Position numbers and translations under genes: made by a program. Positions 21,721-35,479 of a stretch of 64,000 bases of DNA are shown one piece after another. Position 1 is the stretch's first letter, and each line of letters opens with the position of its first letter. The DNA comes from Anomaloglossus baeobatrachus (taxonomy: Eukaryota > Chordata > Amphibia > Anura > Aromobatidae), in the NCBI RefSeq assembly GCF_048569485.1, contig NC_134355.1, forward strand, positions 399,968,695 to 400,032,694. The letters run 5' to 3'. Under the pieces are notes generated by a model that was given only the letters and a program-made list of their open reading frames with translations, was not told the DNA's origin and ran no database searches.

Positions 21721-22470
21721 AAGCTATAACTCAACTATGCATGAGAACATATGAACTGTGGAGCAGAATGTCAGCAGGTCCTCTGAGCTGATGAGAATGT
21801 GAAATATTTGGTCGTTAAAGAAGGCAATTTGCTTACCAAAGGGTTTGAGTGCATTACAATAACGAGCAGAGATGAGCAGACCCATGGAAGTTAGGTTTGG
21901 GACCCAAATTTGACCTGAAACCTAATGGAAGTCACTAACTGGGCAGTTTGGATCTCAACACACATAAAGCCAGCCATAAACAGATCACTTATGGGGGCGT
22001 GGTTTTTTCTTTTTTTTGGGAGGGGGGGCGCACACTACATTCGATCAAGCTGTTGTTAACACTAGTGCAAGCCGATCAAACACTGCAAGCAGCTCTCACT
22101 GGGCTGAGCACTGAGGGGTTGCTTGGCCTTAGGGTACAATTCTGCAGTGAAAGAGTGCTAGGTGACTGCACACTTGTGAATCCGTACACTGCGAGTGATG
22201 ATTCTCCAGAGTGACTACAGACTTGTACCCTAAGAAACAGACAACCTCATTCATGGTATCTACTCAGTGCTGAAATACAGGCAAGTGTCTGATTGGCTTC
22301 AAATTTATTCTCTAGTAATGATACAGCACCCACAGAGCACTCATCTCCACAGCAAGTTAGTCTAAGATCACCTGAAAAGACAGAAGCATTTGAGTAAATC
22401 TACATTCGCAGAAGATCTGTGGTTAGTTCTCCCAACATATTTGGGACTTAATTCCTGCAGACATGCCTTC
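21721..22470. other. No gene recognised, hAT-like repeat traces
   Basis: 'AGAGATGAGCAGACCC' at about 21865 resembles the TAG.G.TGAGC ends of hAT miniatures, but I found no partner end. The remainder is unassigned. Confidence 0.35.
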
Positions 22471-23032
22471 TAGTGTTGAGCGAGTAGTTAGCTATGAATA
22501 CTCGTTATGCTGTTAGCGAGTACTATCTGCTACTCACATATTTGTTATGAGTAGCAGGCGCAATGTAAGTTAATGGGAAATTCTCACTAAGTAGCAAATA
22601 GCACAGCTTTCAGGTTACTCGCTACTTAGCGAGTATTTCCCATTGACTTACATTGCGCCGGCTACTCGTAATGAATATGCGAGTAGCGGACAGTACTCGC
22701 TAAGAACATAGTGAGTATGAATAGCTGTCATGGAGACAGAATAAGGATGTGATATCCGAAACGCGTCCTCCTACTCTATGTTCTTTTGCCTGACATGATG
22801 GAATTTTTATCTATGATGAAATAAATGTACTACTTTTAAGAAAATTCTTTTGGACCTGTTTGCTGGACTATACTACAATATACCTGCTTATCTAATCTGG
22901 AGTTTAGCTTCCTCCTTTTTGGTCCGTGCACGGTCAAAACTACTGGTCTCCAGTGAACTAAAACAGGTGAGCTGGACTGTTCTCCTATAATAAACTCCTG
23001 AGTACGAATCGCTAACTACTCGCTCAACACTA
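22471..23032. mobile_element. hAT-type miniature element with a hammerhead-like insert
   Basis: Terminal inverted repeats of 22 bp (TAGTGTTGAGCGAGTAGTTA.. and its complement) bound 562 bp. The 8-bp flanks ATGCCTTC and GTGCCTTC differ at one base, fitting a hAT target duplication. The left 250 bp is itself an inverted repeat around 22600 (ATTGCGCC-type arms). The right part carries a different sequence with a GGAT-loop-ATCC stem and GAAACGCG at 22758-22765. Confidence 0.7.
22735..22772 (+). ncRNA. Degenerate hammerhead-like motif
   Basis: The order CAGAATA, extra A, stem GGAT/ATCC with loop GTGAT, GAAA, CGCG and T is the same as at 3842-3878, including the extra A before stem II. The first box departs from CTGANGA at two positions, so it is probably a fossil of a Penelope-type ribozyme. 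Confidence 0.4.
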
Positions 23033-24780
23033 GTGCCTTCAATAAACGAGTGCTGGTGTACCCAAAATAATTGATTCTGTATTGAAGACAAAAGTTAGTC
23101 TCACTTAAAGTTAATTGAAGATTTTGTTATGTTCATTTACTTTGCATTTTGTTAATTTAAAAAAAAAAAAGAAACTTGGTGTGGTGTTGGATACAAATGT
23201 TTGTTTTTCTTTACAGCATCTGGGATACATTATGCACACAATAGAAGATTTGTTGGGACTGTTGTCACCTAACAGAATTATTGCTATGATCATTATTGCT
23301 TTTAACTTACTGTTATGTGGTTTGATTTTTAAAACTTTCTTTTTAAACAATTAGTTGATAAAAAAAATACTACTTTTGTTTAAAGCATTCTTACTTTGCA
23401 CCTTTTCTTATTGACATCTGCCTAAAACTTTTGCACACTGCTGTACATTACAGTTTATCACCCTGCAGCCTGAAAGATTTATATATTAACTCTTGGCAAC
23501 TGACATTTTAAGCTTTCTGCGTATTTGTTTTTGCCGCCTCACATTTAAAGAGAAATAACTTCATTTTCAGGTGACTGTTATATGGAGACTTTTTGATTTT
23601 ACTGATGAGTTGTAGTTTTATGCGAAAGCATTCACTTTGCTATATATTCTACTGAAAAACAGGGAAAAAAATTAAAACAGCTGAAATAGGGGGGAAAAAA
23701 AAGCACAATTCCATCGTTTTTGGTATTTGAATTAACATGATTCTCCAGGTTAGTACGACTATGGTGATACTAAACTTGTATGATATTATTTTTATAATTA
23801 TTATATTATTGTAAACTTTGTAGAAAAAAAGAAAGTAATTGGTTTCTGTCATTTTAAAACACCTTTTAATCTTTTTTCCATTGATTGAGCTGTATGAGTT
23901 TGTTTTTAAAGTGCCAAGTTCTTATGGTGCCATTTCGAGGTACATTTGAAGTTCAGATTACTTTTTATTGCATTTTTTATGGAATCAGCAAATATGAAAA
24001 CGGTGAGTTTAGCATTTTAATTTTTCTTTCTTTATGAAATTTAGCTTATAGATTAAATAATTTTAGATTTTTAAACATTAGCCTTTTAGAACAGCGACAA
24101 TATGAAATATGCTTATTTCTTTTTCCAATATCTTTATTTTTAAATAGTGAAGGGGGTGAGGAGTTGAAATATAAGCTTTTATTTTACACTATGTTGTTTT
24201 TTTTAAAGTTCCCATAGGAGACCTTGGATTGTTCTATTGAAACTTGTGATCATGTTGTATAGGGTGTGACAGGCACCATTCCAAACCTCTTAAATGCTAC
24301 AAATGACAGTGGCACCTAAATGGTGCTGTTGTGACTGAAGCTTGTTCCAATCTAAGCAGTTATTCTTGGTTGCCAGCTGTATGACACAGCTGGTGAGAAT
24401 GAGATGTGCTCTGCTCCTGAACTCACTTTATATGATTATGGAGGATGTCCATATAAGTGTACGGAACATGTTGCCACAGAGTTAATCTTAATTGCTCTAC
24501 ACTATAATCATGAAAGAGGCACTTTTAACACATTAATATTACCTTCAATGAGACGTTTTGCAAGTCTTACAAGATTCTAAGAGCTCAGAATTTGATTCTA
24601 AACTACAACCCACCAAATGGGTTTGCATGGCAGCTCCCAGATTTTGATCTCTTCCTGCCCAAATTTGATTTTCATGTAGACAATGAAATGGACAATCATT
24701 TGAATGTGTTTCCAAGGTTACATCACCTCAAGGTTCCATAACCTAAAAGTGTAATTCACAGTGGAAGACATACTGTACAT
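23033..24780. other. No gene recognised
   Basis: AT-rich stretch with short open frames only. The segment from about 23480 to 24500 has the T-rich, loosely structured look of an old TTAA element copy, but no ends were found. Confidence 0.35.
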
Positions 24781-24797
24781 TTTTAACAATAAGTTTA

Positions 24798-25095
24798 TGC
24801 AGAAACAAAAGTTCCAGGCGGCACACAATCCAAGGTGCACGTGTCCAAGGAAGGCATCCACAGTATAACTAATACAAAGGACCGACACTCCAAATCTTCT
24901 GGAATATTGTTATACTTTATTCCATCATATCATACAGGCGTAAAATAACGCGTTTCGGCTAATAGTGAGCCTTTTTCACAAGAAGTGAAAAAGGCTCACT
25001 ATTAGCCGAAACGCATTATTTTACGCCTGTATGATATGATGGAATAAAGTATAAAAATATTCCAGAAGATTTGGAGTGCTTGTCCTTTGTATTAG
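24798..25095. mobile_element. 298-bp palindromic retro-unit with hammerhead-like cores, copy 2
   Basis: A 17-bp duplication (TTTTAACAATAAGTTTA) lies at 24781-24797 and 25096-25112. The unit is also 298 bp and closely similar to the one at 12399-12696: the same head with TTCCAGGCGGCACAC, then two complementary arms meeting at a short spacer near 24984. Here the left arm keeps the complete complement of CCGAAACGCG, while in the right arm the last G of CGCG has changed to A. Identical length and independent flanking duplications show that this is a defined mobile unit and not a chance palindrome. Confidence 0.82.
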
Positions 25096-25112
25096 TTTTA
25101 ACAATAAGTTTA

Positions 25113-26989
25113 GATTTCCCTTTTATTTTCTGAATACCTGAAGTCAATTTGCTAAATTAATTGTCCAGTCTACACAATTGTGTTTTTGTGTCTGTGCTAC
25201 TCCTCATGTGCTGACATTAGTCAGGTCTTTTATGCTTTCAGATTTTATTCGTAACTGGCGTTTTAACTTTTATTTCATGAGTCAATATTACACATCAAAA
25301 TAAGCAACTCTGTAATATTTCTTATCAGACACATTTGCTTCTTTCTCTGCCAGAAGTGATCAATCATTATAAAAATTCTCAATTCTGAGGTAAATTGTGC
25401 ATTCAGTGAAGACTTTACTGATAGAAGATGGCAGTTGTTACTGATGAGATTCTATGATGAAGGGAGGAGGGAGGAGATAGAAGCGAAGCTAGAGACAGGG
25501 AGAGGCACTAGCAGCAGAGCTCCGCCTCCTCCCTATTCTATCTAGTTCTATTAATATTACAGCTCTGCTGTTCACCAAAACTGTCACTCAAGGAAAACCT
25601 ACCAGAACGCTGCTCGAGCTGCTCAAGAGAAGACTCAAGCTGCCCATGAGAATAACCCTTTAATGCAGGATTGAATTTTTGGTCCTCCTTCCTAATGTCT
25701 TGACAACTGTATAAAAAAGTTTTAACACTCACTTTTCTGACTTAGAATTGCAAGCAGCAACTCTGCCATCTTATCCTCCTACAATGCCGACTAAATAGTT
25801 AGAAAAGATTAATACTACCATTTTGTTGCTTTGTGGAATAAATTAACAAGACAAGTGTATATATTTAAAAGAACACTCTTTAGATAAACAATCAACTGGA
25901 ACTTTTTAAGTCATCAGACTAAAGGGCAAGATGATGAATATCTTGAAAGGACTTCAAGCCATTTTTTTTTTTTTATTAAAGATTGACTAGGCTCTAGTCA
26001 TTCAGATTCAACAAATCAAATTAATATGTTTTGCAATAACTGAAGGGTTCAACAAAGAAATTGTTCATTTACACAGTGTAACGACTTTTAATAGGTTTTT
26101 AACTTAGGCTGACCTGGCTTCAGATACATAATGAATGATCTTTAATAGATCATTCAAAGCACATAGGCTGCCATTGTTTTATGCAGGGCAGGTCCAGTTT
26201 GCAGAGGATGATGCGCAGTCGAGAATTATCTTTTCTGCAGCACAAAAGATTATTTCAACTGACGAATGAACATCTTGCATGTTTAGAATGCTCAATTATC
26301 GTGAAAACAGCATTTATAGGAGCACTTGTTCACAATAATCATGTAGTGCAAATGGACCACAAGATCGTTTTTGGTCTACTCAATATTAGGCAGTTGGTTT
26401 TAAGGTTATGGCCTATTGATGTAGAATGTATACGTTTACTCAAAGACAAAATCCCTATTGGAAAAGTGATGCAAAACCATATCCAGAAAAATATTTGTGA
26501 CAATAAACTTAAATACAATTTAGTATTTTAAAATGACAATATGTTGCTACATTAATGCACGTCTTGATGGCCTTAAAAAATGACAACATTTTAAATGTGG
26601 CTCCAATGTAATAAAATAATATCATTATTATCCTCTTGGAGATATGGCAACATTATTCTAAACGTTTTCTTTTGCTCACTTATGGGGTAGATTATATTGG
26701 TTTCATTTTCATGATAATTTTATGTTGAATTTTTTGTAGGTGTAATGATGAAAAAAACTCAGCAAATTTGGTATGCTTTTTTTTCTTTACGACATATCAA
26801 TTACAGGATAAACAATTTTTTATTTACATCAGGCTTTTACAGACACAGCATTACCAAATTATTTTATTTTTTACTGGGGGAAAAGGGAGGGATTCAAACT
26901 TTCCTTTTGTTTTAGTCCCTATAGGGGATTTGATCTTGAAATTGTTTTACTTGTTTCTATATACTGCAAAACTATAGTACTGAAGTATA
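25113..26989. other. Non-coding, miniature-element traces
   Basis: The part 25255-25560 shares 'ATTTGCTTCTTTCTCTGCCAGAA' type text with the element at 28746-29164 and is probably a diverged copy. A frame of 116 codons at 26181-26531 shows no recognisable domain. The rest is unassigned. Confidence 0.4.
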
Positions 26990-28612
26990 CAGTGGGTACA
27001 AAAAGTATTCAGACCCCTTTACATTTTTCAGTCTGTTTCATTGCAGCCATTTGGTAAATTCAAAAAAAGTTCATTTTTTTCTCTCATTTTCTCTCATTAA
27101 TGTACACTCATCTTGACAGGTAAAAAACAGAAATCTAGAAATTTTTGCAAATTTATTAAATAAGAAAAACTGAAATATCACATGGTCATAAGTATTCAGA
27201 CCCTTTGCTCAGACACTCATAATTAAGTCACATGCTGTCCATTTCCTTGTGATCCTCCTTGAGATGGTTCTACTCCTTCATTGGAGTCCAGCTGTGTTTA
27301 ATTAAACTGATAGGACTTGATATGGAAAGGCACACACCTGTCTATATAAGACTTCACAGGTCACAGTGCAGGTCAAACCAAATGAAAATCATGAGGTCAA
27401 AGGAACTACCCAAGAAGCTCAGAGACAGAATTGTGGCCACTCACAGATCTGGGCAAGGTTACAAAAGAATTTCTGCTGTACTCAAGGTTCCTAAGAACAC
27501 AGTGGCCTCCAAAATCCTTAAATGGAAGATGTTTGGGACCACCAGAACTTTTCCTTGACCTGGCCGTCCAGCCAAAATGAGCAATCATGGGAAAAGAGCC
27601 TTCGCGATAAAGGCAAAGAAAAACCCCAAGATAACTGTGGCTGAGCTCCAGAGATGCAATAAGGAGATAGTTGACTTTGTGCTTTCTCCTATCACTGCAG
27701 CCCTCCACCAGTCGGGCTTTTATGGCAGAGTGGCCCAACGGAAGCCTCTTCTCAGTGCAAGACATATGAAAGCCCACATAATTTGCAAAAAAACACACAT
27801 GAAGGACTCCCAGACTATGAGAAATAAGATTCTCTGGTCTGATGAGACATAGATAGAACTGTTTGGTGATAATTCTAAGTGGTATGTGGAGAAAACCAGG
27901 CACTGCTCATCACCTGCCTAATACTATCCCAACAGTGAAACGTGGTGGTAGCATTATGTTATGCTGGTGTTTTTCAGTGGCAGGGACAGGACGACTGGTT
28001 GCAATTGAAGGAAAGATGAATGCGGCCATATCCTGGAAGAAAATCTCTTCCAGAGTGCTCTTGACCTCAGACTTGGCCAAAGGTTCATCTTCCAAAAAGA
28101 CAATAACCCTAAGCACACAGCTAAAATAACAAAGGAGTGGCTTCAGAACAACACTGTAACCATTCTTGACTGGCCAAGCCAGAGCCCTGACCTAAACCCA
28201 ATTGAACATCTCTGGAGAGACCTGAAAATGGCTGACCACCAATGTTCACCATCCCACCTGATGGAACTGTAGAGAATCTGCAAGGAAGAATGGCAGAGGA
28301 TCCCCAAATTTATGTGTGAAAAACTTGTTGCATCATTCCCAAGAAGACGTATGGCTGTACTAGCTCAAAAGGGTGCTTCTACTAAATACTAAGCAAAGGG
28401 TCTGAATACTTATGACCATGTGATATTTCAGTTTTTCTTATTTAGTTAAATTGCAAAAAATTTCTACATTTCAGTTTTTTTCTGTCAAGATGGGCTGCAG
28501 AGTGTACATTAATGAGGAAACAAAATGAACTTTTTGGAATTTACCAAATGGCTGCAATGAAACAAAGAGTAAAAAAATGTAAAGGGGTCTGAAATACTTT
28601 CCGTACCCACTG
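26990..28612 (+). mobile_element. Tc1-like DNA transposon, nearly full length
   Basis: TA (26988-26989 and 28613-28614) flanks ends CAGTGGGTACAAAAAGTATT and its complement ending GTACCCACTG. The inner boundaries also pair over about 90 bp (CATTGCAGCCATTTGGTAAA type). At 1623 bp it has the standard Tc1 size, with a degraded transposase inside. Confidence 0.93.
27388..28391 (+). pseudogene. Tc1-like transposase, inactivated
   Basis: The protein can be followed along the full family length. The N-terminal helix-turn-helix starts MRSKELPKKLRDRIV (27388) and is followed by GRPAK. Next come the linker (GFYGRVAQRKPLL), the first catalytic Asp in ILWSDET (about 27835), the second in [12 protein letters not shown] (about 28095) and the Glu in SPDLNPIEHLWRD (about 28185). 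An in-frame stop ends the first section at 27558 after TTRTFP, another follows WSDET at 27850, and more occur later, so no active protein is made. All three catalytic residues are still readable. Confidence 0.88.
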
Positions 28613-28745
28613 TATAGTAATAATCAGGGTCTCCGAAGCTTAGTCACAGGTTGGGCTTCATGGAAGTACAAGCATGGCACTGATGACAGCCTTCAGCAGG
28701 CCCACTTATGGGTGCTAAGACAATATCTAACCAGGACTGTGCAGC
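28613..28745. other. No gene recognised
   Basis: Short spacer between a Tc1-like element and a TTAA element. Confidence 0.4.
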
Positions 28746-29164
28746 TTAAAGTGTAATCGTTGTTTTCATCAGACAATGCAAAGTAGAAAAAGTCTGTTTT
28801 CATCAGACATATTTGCTTTTTTCTCTGCCAGAATTGATCAACCATTATCAAAATTCTCAATTTTTAGGTAAAATCTATATTCAGTGAAGACAGACTCATC
28901 AATTACTGAGATTCAAAGTAGGTAGAAAAGGGAGGAGCTAGAGGCAGAACTCCGCCCCTCCTCTATCTAGCACGGCCATCTCAGTAATGGGAAAGTCTTG
29001 ACTAAATACAGATTTTACTTCACAATTGAGAAATGTGATAATGACTGATCAATTCTGGCAGAGAAAAAAGCAAATTTGTCTTATAAGATATATTACAAAG
29101 TGACTTATTTTCATGTATACTATTGATTTATGACATAAAATATAATAAAACGATTAAGCTTTAA
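28746..29164. mobile_element. TTAA-type miniature element, about 420 bp
   Basis: TTAA flanks ends AGTGTAATCGTT and AACGATTAAGCT. Inner arms are also complementary (GCTTTTTTCTCTGCCAGAAT against ATTCTGGCAGAGAAAAAAGC). The centre has a GC-rich segment, 'GGAGGAGCTAGAGGC'. Related text occurs near 25255-25560. Confidence 0.7.
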
Positions 29165-30591
29165 ATATCACTTAGTTATTAAAGACAGATTCTGGCTGTA
29201 TAATACAACCGGCATATGTCTTGCGCAAAGTGGGCCCATTCCCTACACATGCACCATGAAGTACAGGTATGTCAAAGAGCATGCTGGGGTTAAGTGAATA
29301 AATCTGTCCATGTCCCCCAATGTGGCTGACCATCTAATTTAGCTAAGCTCAACAAATCCAATTACATAGAGATAAATTTGGTCTATCCATAGGTTTTTAA
29401 AATGTTTTAGGCAAACATAAATGGACCTGAAACATTGCAAAAACGTTTCTAATTTATAGTAGTATCCAATATCAAAAGTGAACTCTTAGCATTTCTACTA
29501 CTCTACTATTACTATATTTAAAATGGCAGCACCAATTGCAATAAGCATCAAAATATTTCTGTGGATATATTAAAGACTAAAAAATACAAAAATATATTTA
29601 GGATGCTGTAAGGATTATCAAAAATGGAAAGCAAGAAGGTGTGTTTAACATTACATTCCTGAAACAAATGTTTTCACAAAGTGGAACTACTTGTTAAATA
29701 CAAAATGTCGCAACATGTGAGTGTGTTAGGGACAAGACACCTAAAAAATATATACTTTACATATGAAAAAGAAACAAAAAGAAACATGCAAACCAAGTGC
29801 AAGAAATATTACTAAAACCTTTACTTTTTTAGAACAGGAATTAAACACGTTACATACAGTGGAATGAGATAAAATATGTTAGTTTTTATCTTTAAAATCA
29901 AAATATTCCTTAAAATATTTACATTTTACAGTATAAAAATAGCAAAACACAAGAATGTACAAGCTGAATTTTCAAGTATTTAAAGCACAAACATAAAATT
30001 TCTAAATTTAACTTACTAACAAATTGAAGCTTGAAAGATTAGCCTAAATACCCCTATGGCAAGTGCATTTCAAAGCTATAGTAACCGAACGGCTTTGACT
30101 TAAACCATGATGTAATCAACTCTGATATGCTGACCACAATCAGTAACTTATGAAGACCTATCAAAATTTGCCAATAGTTTTTGTTGTTGTTGATGTTTTT
30201 ACAGCACAAAATAGGTATCTAAATCTCCAAGTAGGAATCTGTAGAGCTTCATGATATTCTGGTTTGAAAAACAGTGCAATTAAAAAACGTTTTCTGTAAA
30301 GATTTTTCTTTTAAAATGTTAATACCATAACCTGAAAAAATTTGCTTCATTTGTCACAAAATTTCAAACTAAATATTACACGTTAGCATATTTAGAAAGA
30401 AATATACTGGACATTACATTTACATTTGTGTAAAAGATTTGTTAAATAAGTTTACGATTAGTGAGAATTCAACATAAAACATATAATGGGCAATTAGACT
30501 TAAAACAGTTTGTGTCTGGGAAAACACTGTCAATTGATAGAAATTCATGGCACAACAACGTAAGAGATAAAACTAACAACATGAGATGTTT
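29165..30591 (-). other. Probable 3' untranslated region of PHF3 and downstream flank
   Basis: This AT-rich, apparently repeat-poor stretch lies directly 3' of the PHF3 stop codon on the minus strand, so it should contain the 3' UTR. I could not single out a polyadenylation signal with confidence. No other gene was recognised. Confidence 0.5.
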
Positions 30592-32666
30592 TTATCGTTT
30601 ACTTTTATCACTGTGGTCCCTACTCTTGTCTTTGTGGTGTCGATCCTTGTCTTTGTCCTCTTCTCGATCTTTATTTCTTTCCCTACTTTTTTCTTTTTCA
30701 TGAGAACGGTCCTCACTTTTAGACTTATCGTTCCTCCCATCTTTACTTGTTCTGCTATCAGAAGACTTATCACTATGAGAGCCTCGAGATCTTTCTTTTT
30801 CCCTATGTGACTCATTGCGACTTTTCCGGTCTCTGTCACGACTTCTCTCTTTGTCTCTGCCCTTACGTCTGCTTCTTTCAGAGTCTCTGTCTCCGTGCTT
30901 ATCACTTCCAGAATCCTTATCATGCCTCTTATCTCTTGAGTGATGTGACTCACTATAAAATCTCTGCCTTTCTCCACTTCTACTTCCTCTACTAGAACTT
31001 CTGTCTGATAAACGATCCTGCTTCTCCCAGGGATCGCTGTGTCGTCTTTCTGAACCTCTGTCTTTATGATATAGCTTTTGTGTTGCTTGATACCTGACTT
31101 GTTCAGTGGTCAAAATGTGTCCAGTAGCTACATGTCCAAAAAAATGAGGTGGCGGTCTAGCTAATTGAAGTGATGGGTGCCAGGGAACTAATGGATTATG
31201 AATACCAGCCTCTGCAGATTGAAACCTAGGTGGTCTCGGAAACCCCATACCTAATGGTGTTGGTAAGAGAGGTGGTATGTGACTAGCATAGGGAAATAGT
31301 GGATTAGCCTGCAAAGGAAAACCAGGAGTGTGCTGGAACGGGAAAGCCGGAGGACTAGCCTTTAAAGGTAAGAACGGTGGTTGTGGTATCATTAATGGAG
31401 AAAAGGTTGGCGGAAATGGAGGAACTGGAGTTTTGCAAGGATTTTCACTGTGTGGAGCATTAGATGTTTGTGCCTGGGACTTGTTTGCAGCCAAAGCTCG
31501 CCTAAATTGTTGAAGAGGATCTGTCTCATCTATAAGGAGATCTGGAGGGAACTTTTTTTCAGTGTTTGATTCTTTGGCTATATTTTTTTCTGCGTCTGTA
31601 GAAGAAGGAAACAGTAATGAACTGGTTTTTGGTGGTCTGTTTTTAGTTGAAGATGCATCTGTTTCTTCTTGAGAATGTTTCTTTGTTTTATCTTTTTTGT
31701 GGCGTGAAGTACTCTCAGTGGATTCCTTATTTGGACGTGAATTAAATTCACAATCTTTTGGATCGGAAGTGCTAGTATGATGACCTCTTCCTGCTGCTTG
31801 TCTAGGATCTCTTTTACTTTGTATTACTTTTTGAGATTTCACAGGGCTTGAATGAACATCTACAGATGCTACATTATTGTTATCAGTGGTATCTTGTGTC
31901 ACTGGAATTGAAGACATATTACAATCTGGTACAATATGTTCAATATCATCTTGTTCTATTTTATCTTCCATTTCCTTGTCCAGAACATTCATTGTTGTTA
32001 AAAATGCCTCCGTGGAAACATCGGGAGGTTTATCTTTTAGAGAAAGCCCTAATGATGATCCAGATAGTATAGTTACTGGAGCTGGATCATCCTTAGTTTC
32101 TTCTATTATACTGGATGCTGTGTTCATTTCTGTATCCAATGCTTTTTCAGATATGACTGATTCCTCAATTACTTGATTTTTTTCTTCTTTTAATGGCTTA
32201 TGATTATTTACTGTAGCTTGGGGTTTACATTCAAATGTATTTTCTGTAGTACCTAAAAGAGATTGTAATATATCATCCACAGCAATAGGTTTGTTTGCGA
32301 GATCTAAGGTAGATTGCGGATTTTCCCATCCAACTAAAACTCCTGGTAAAAATCGTAATGGCTTTGTAGGTTCCCGTTTAATTGCTTCTGGAGCAGGTTC
32401 AACTGCTATTGGCGGTTCCTCGCTTTCTGAAAGCTGTGCTCGGTTTCTATTCTTATGCAATACCGTTGTAAAAGAGTTAAAAAAATCATTTTCATCATCA
32501 TCATCTTCCTCATCGTTGTCATCATCGAGCTCGACTCTACTCCTCTTCTCCGGGACATTCAGTAAAGAGCCTAACTGTTCATCATCAATGCTTGTACTGT
32601 GTTGTCTCTTCACTTTCTGGCGAATTATCAAAGCCAGTAGTAAGTTTGGTCTACGTGCTTCTAGGC
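30592..32666 (-). CDS. PHF3: PHF3, terminal coding exon
   Basis: The exon begins after an acceptor (ACAG|GCC at 32667/32666) and encodes about 690 residues to a TAA at 30592-30594. It opens with LEARRPNLLLALIIRQKVKR, the end of the SPOC domain. Then come an acidic run (DDDNDEEDDDDEND) with FFNSFTTVLHKNR, a conserved block LPGVLVGWENPQS...VDDILQSLLGTT, a proline-rich stretch (PPFPPTFSPLMIPQPP on), and a highly charged SR/RD/KD tail. About 690 residues after SPOC agrees with PHF3 and is far shorter than I recall for DIDO1. PHF3 is a nuclear regulator that docks on the phosphorylated RNA polymerase II C-terminal domain through SPOC. The frame is intact. Naming as PHF3, not DIDO1, rests on remembered sequence and length. 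Confidence 0.85.
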
Positions 32667-33114
32667 CTGTTGATACAATAAACATATACTTCTAGTAAGC
32701 AGTCATGCAAAATAATTCATAAAATATTTCATTACCAACATAATGCTAAATAAAATATGAGCCAAGAACATAACTTTGTGTCCATATTACTACATTTAAT
32801 GAAAGAAGTGGAAGAGTGCACCACAATAGCATATAGTGGTAAAGAGGGTGCTAATAATGCAATGTAAGCAAAGGGGTCAATTTAAGGAAAAAGACATTGC
32901 ATATGAAAGCACAACCCATAATAACAAATGAAACAAACTTTATTCACAGTACACGTTATACAATCTAAAAACAGTTAAAACATGAACAGCAGACAAGATC
33001 TGGTACCGAAAAGTAGTATCAAAATACAAAAGCAATAATGGTCGTAGTAATACCCTGCCACAGGAAGGATAATGCGGAAAAGAGATTCACACCTGCAGAA
33101 CAGATCTATAATCA

Positions 33115-33330
33115 AGGGATGTATCATGCAATATACATATATAGAGACAATCGCCTAGAAAAAAAAGCAAGGTGTAATTTAGATACAATAACTCTATATT
33201 AGGTGATGAGAGCTGGTGCAACCAAGCAAGAAAGCAATAAAGAGGCTCGTATATAGCCATAACAACTGTACAATCTCGCAAGGGATGCTTTTTTTCTAGG
33301 CGATTGTCTCTATATGATACATCCGCTCCA
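33115..33330. repeat. Small foldback repeat
   Basis: GAGACAATCGCCTAGAAAAA at about 33145 is the complement of TTTTTCTAGGCGATTGTCTC at about 33290, and GATGTATCAT near 33118 pairs with ATGATACATC near 33316. Arms are about 45 bp with a 115-bp loop. No coding content. Confidence 0.6.
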
Positions 33331-33381
33331 GAGCGGACCCTGCAGTATATAAGTATGTGTATATATATATATATATATATA

Positions 33382-35096
<1,715 letters not shown>

Positions 35097-35127
35097 ATAT
35101 ATACATACATACATACATACATACACC

Positions 35128-35224
35128 CCCCCCCCCGTATATTCGGTTTATAAGACGCACCCCCTACTTTCCCCCAAACTTTGGGGGAACAAAAGTGCGT
35201 CTTATAAAGCGAAAAATACGGTAT
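35128..35224. mobile_element. Short palindromic miniature element (ATAAGACGCAC type)
   Basis: The left arm, with CCGTATATTCGGTTTATAAG then ACGCACC, pairs with the right arm GTGCGTCTTATAAAGCGAAA then AATACGG, around a CCCCCAAACTTTGGGGG centre. The whole unit is about 95 bp. A related fragment (GACTATAAGATGCACCTAGG) sits near 41900. Confidence 0.65.
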
Positions 35225-35479
35225 ATAATACAAACTTTGGACAAACGTGCACTTTTCCTTAAACTTGAAAAAAATAACTAAGTAACAAGTTTAGTGGAGC
35301 TTGAGGGAATGAGGAAGAAAAAATACAGAAAACCGCGCTGAGCTCCATAATAATAATTAAAAAAAAAAAATATCAACAACATTAACAGCGTCACGTCTAA
35401 AAGGGGGGAAAAAAATATGGTACAAACATATTGGACTAGTAAAATGCATTAAGAATAATAAAATGGAAAATTGAAAATA

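Noticed and set aside
26181-26531. A 116-codon open frame
   Set aside because: No domain, no splice context and no conservation signal that I can judge. It is left as unassigned.
30586-30995. Plus-strand frames opposite the PHF3 tail
   Set aside because: They are antisense shadows of the SR/RD-rich coding sequence.
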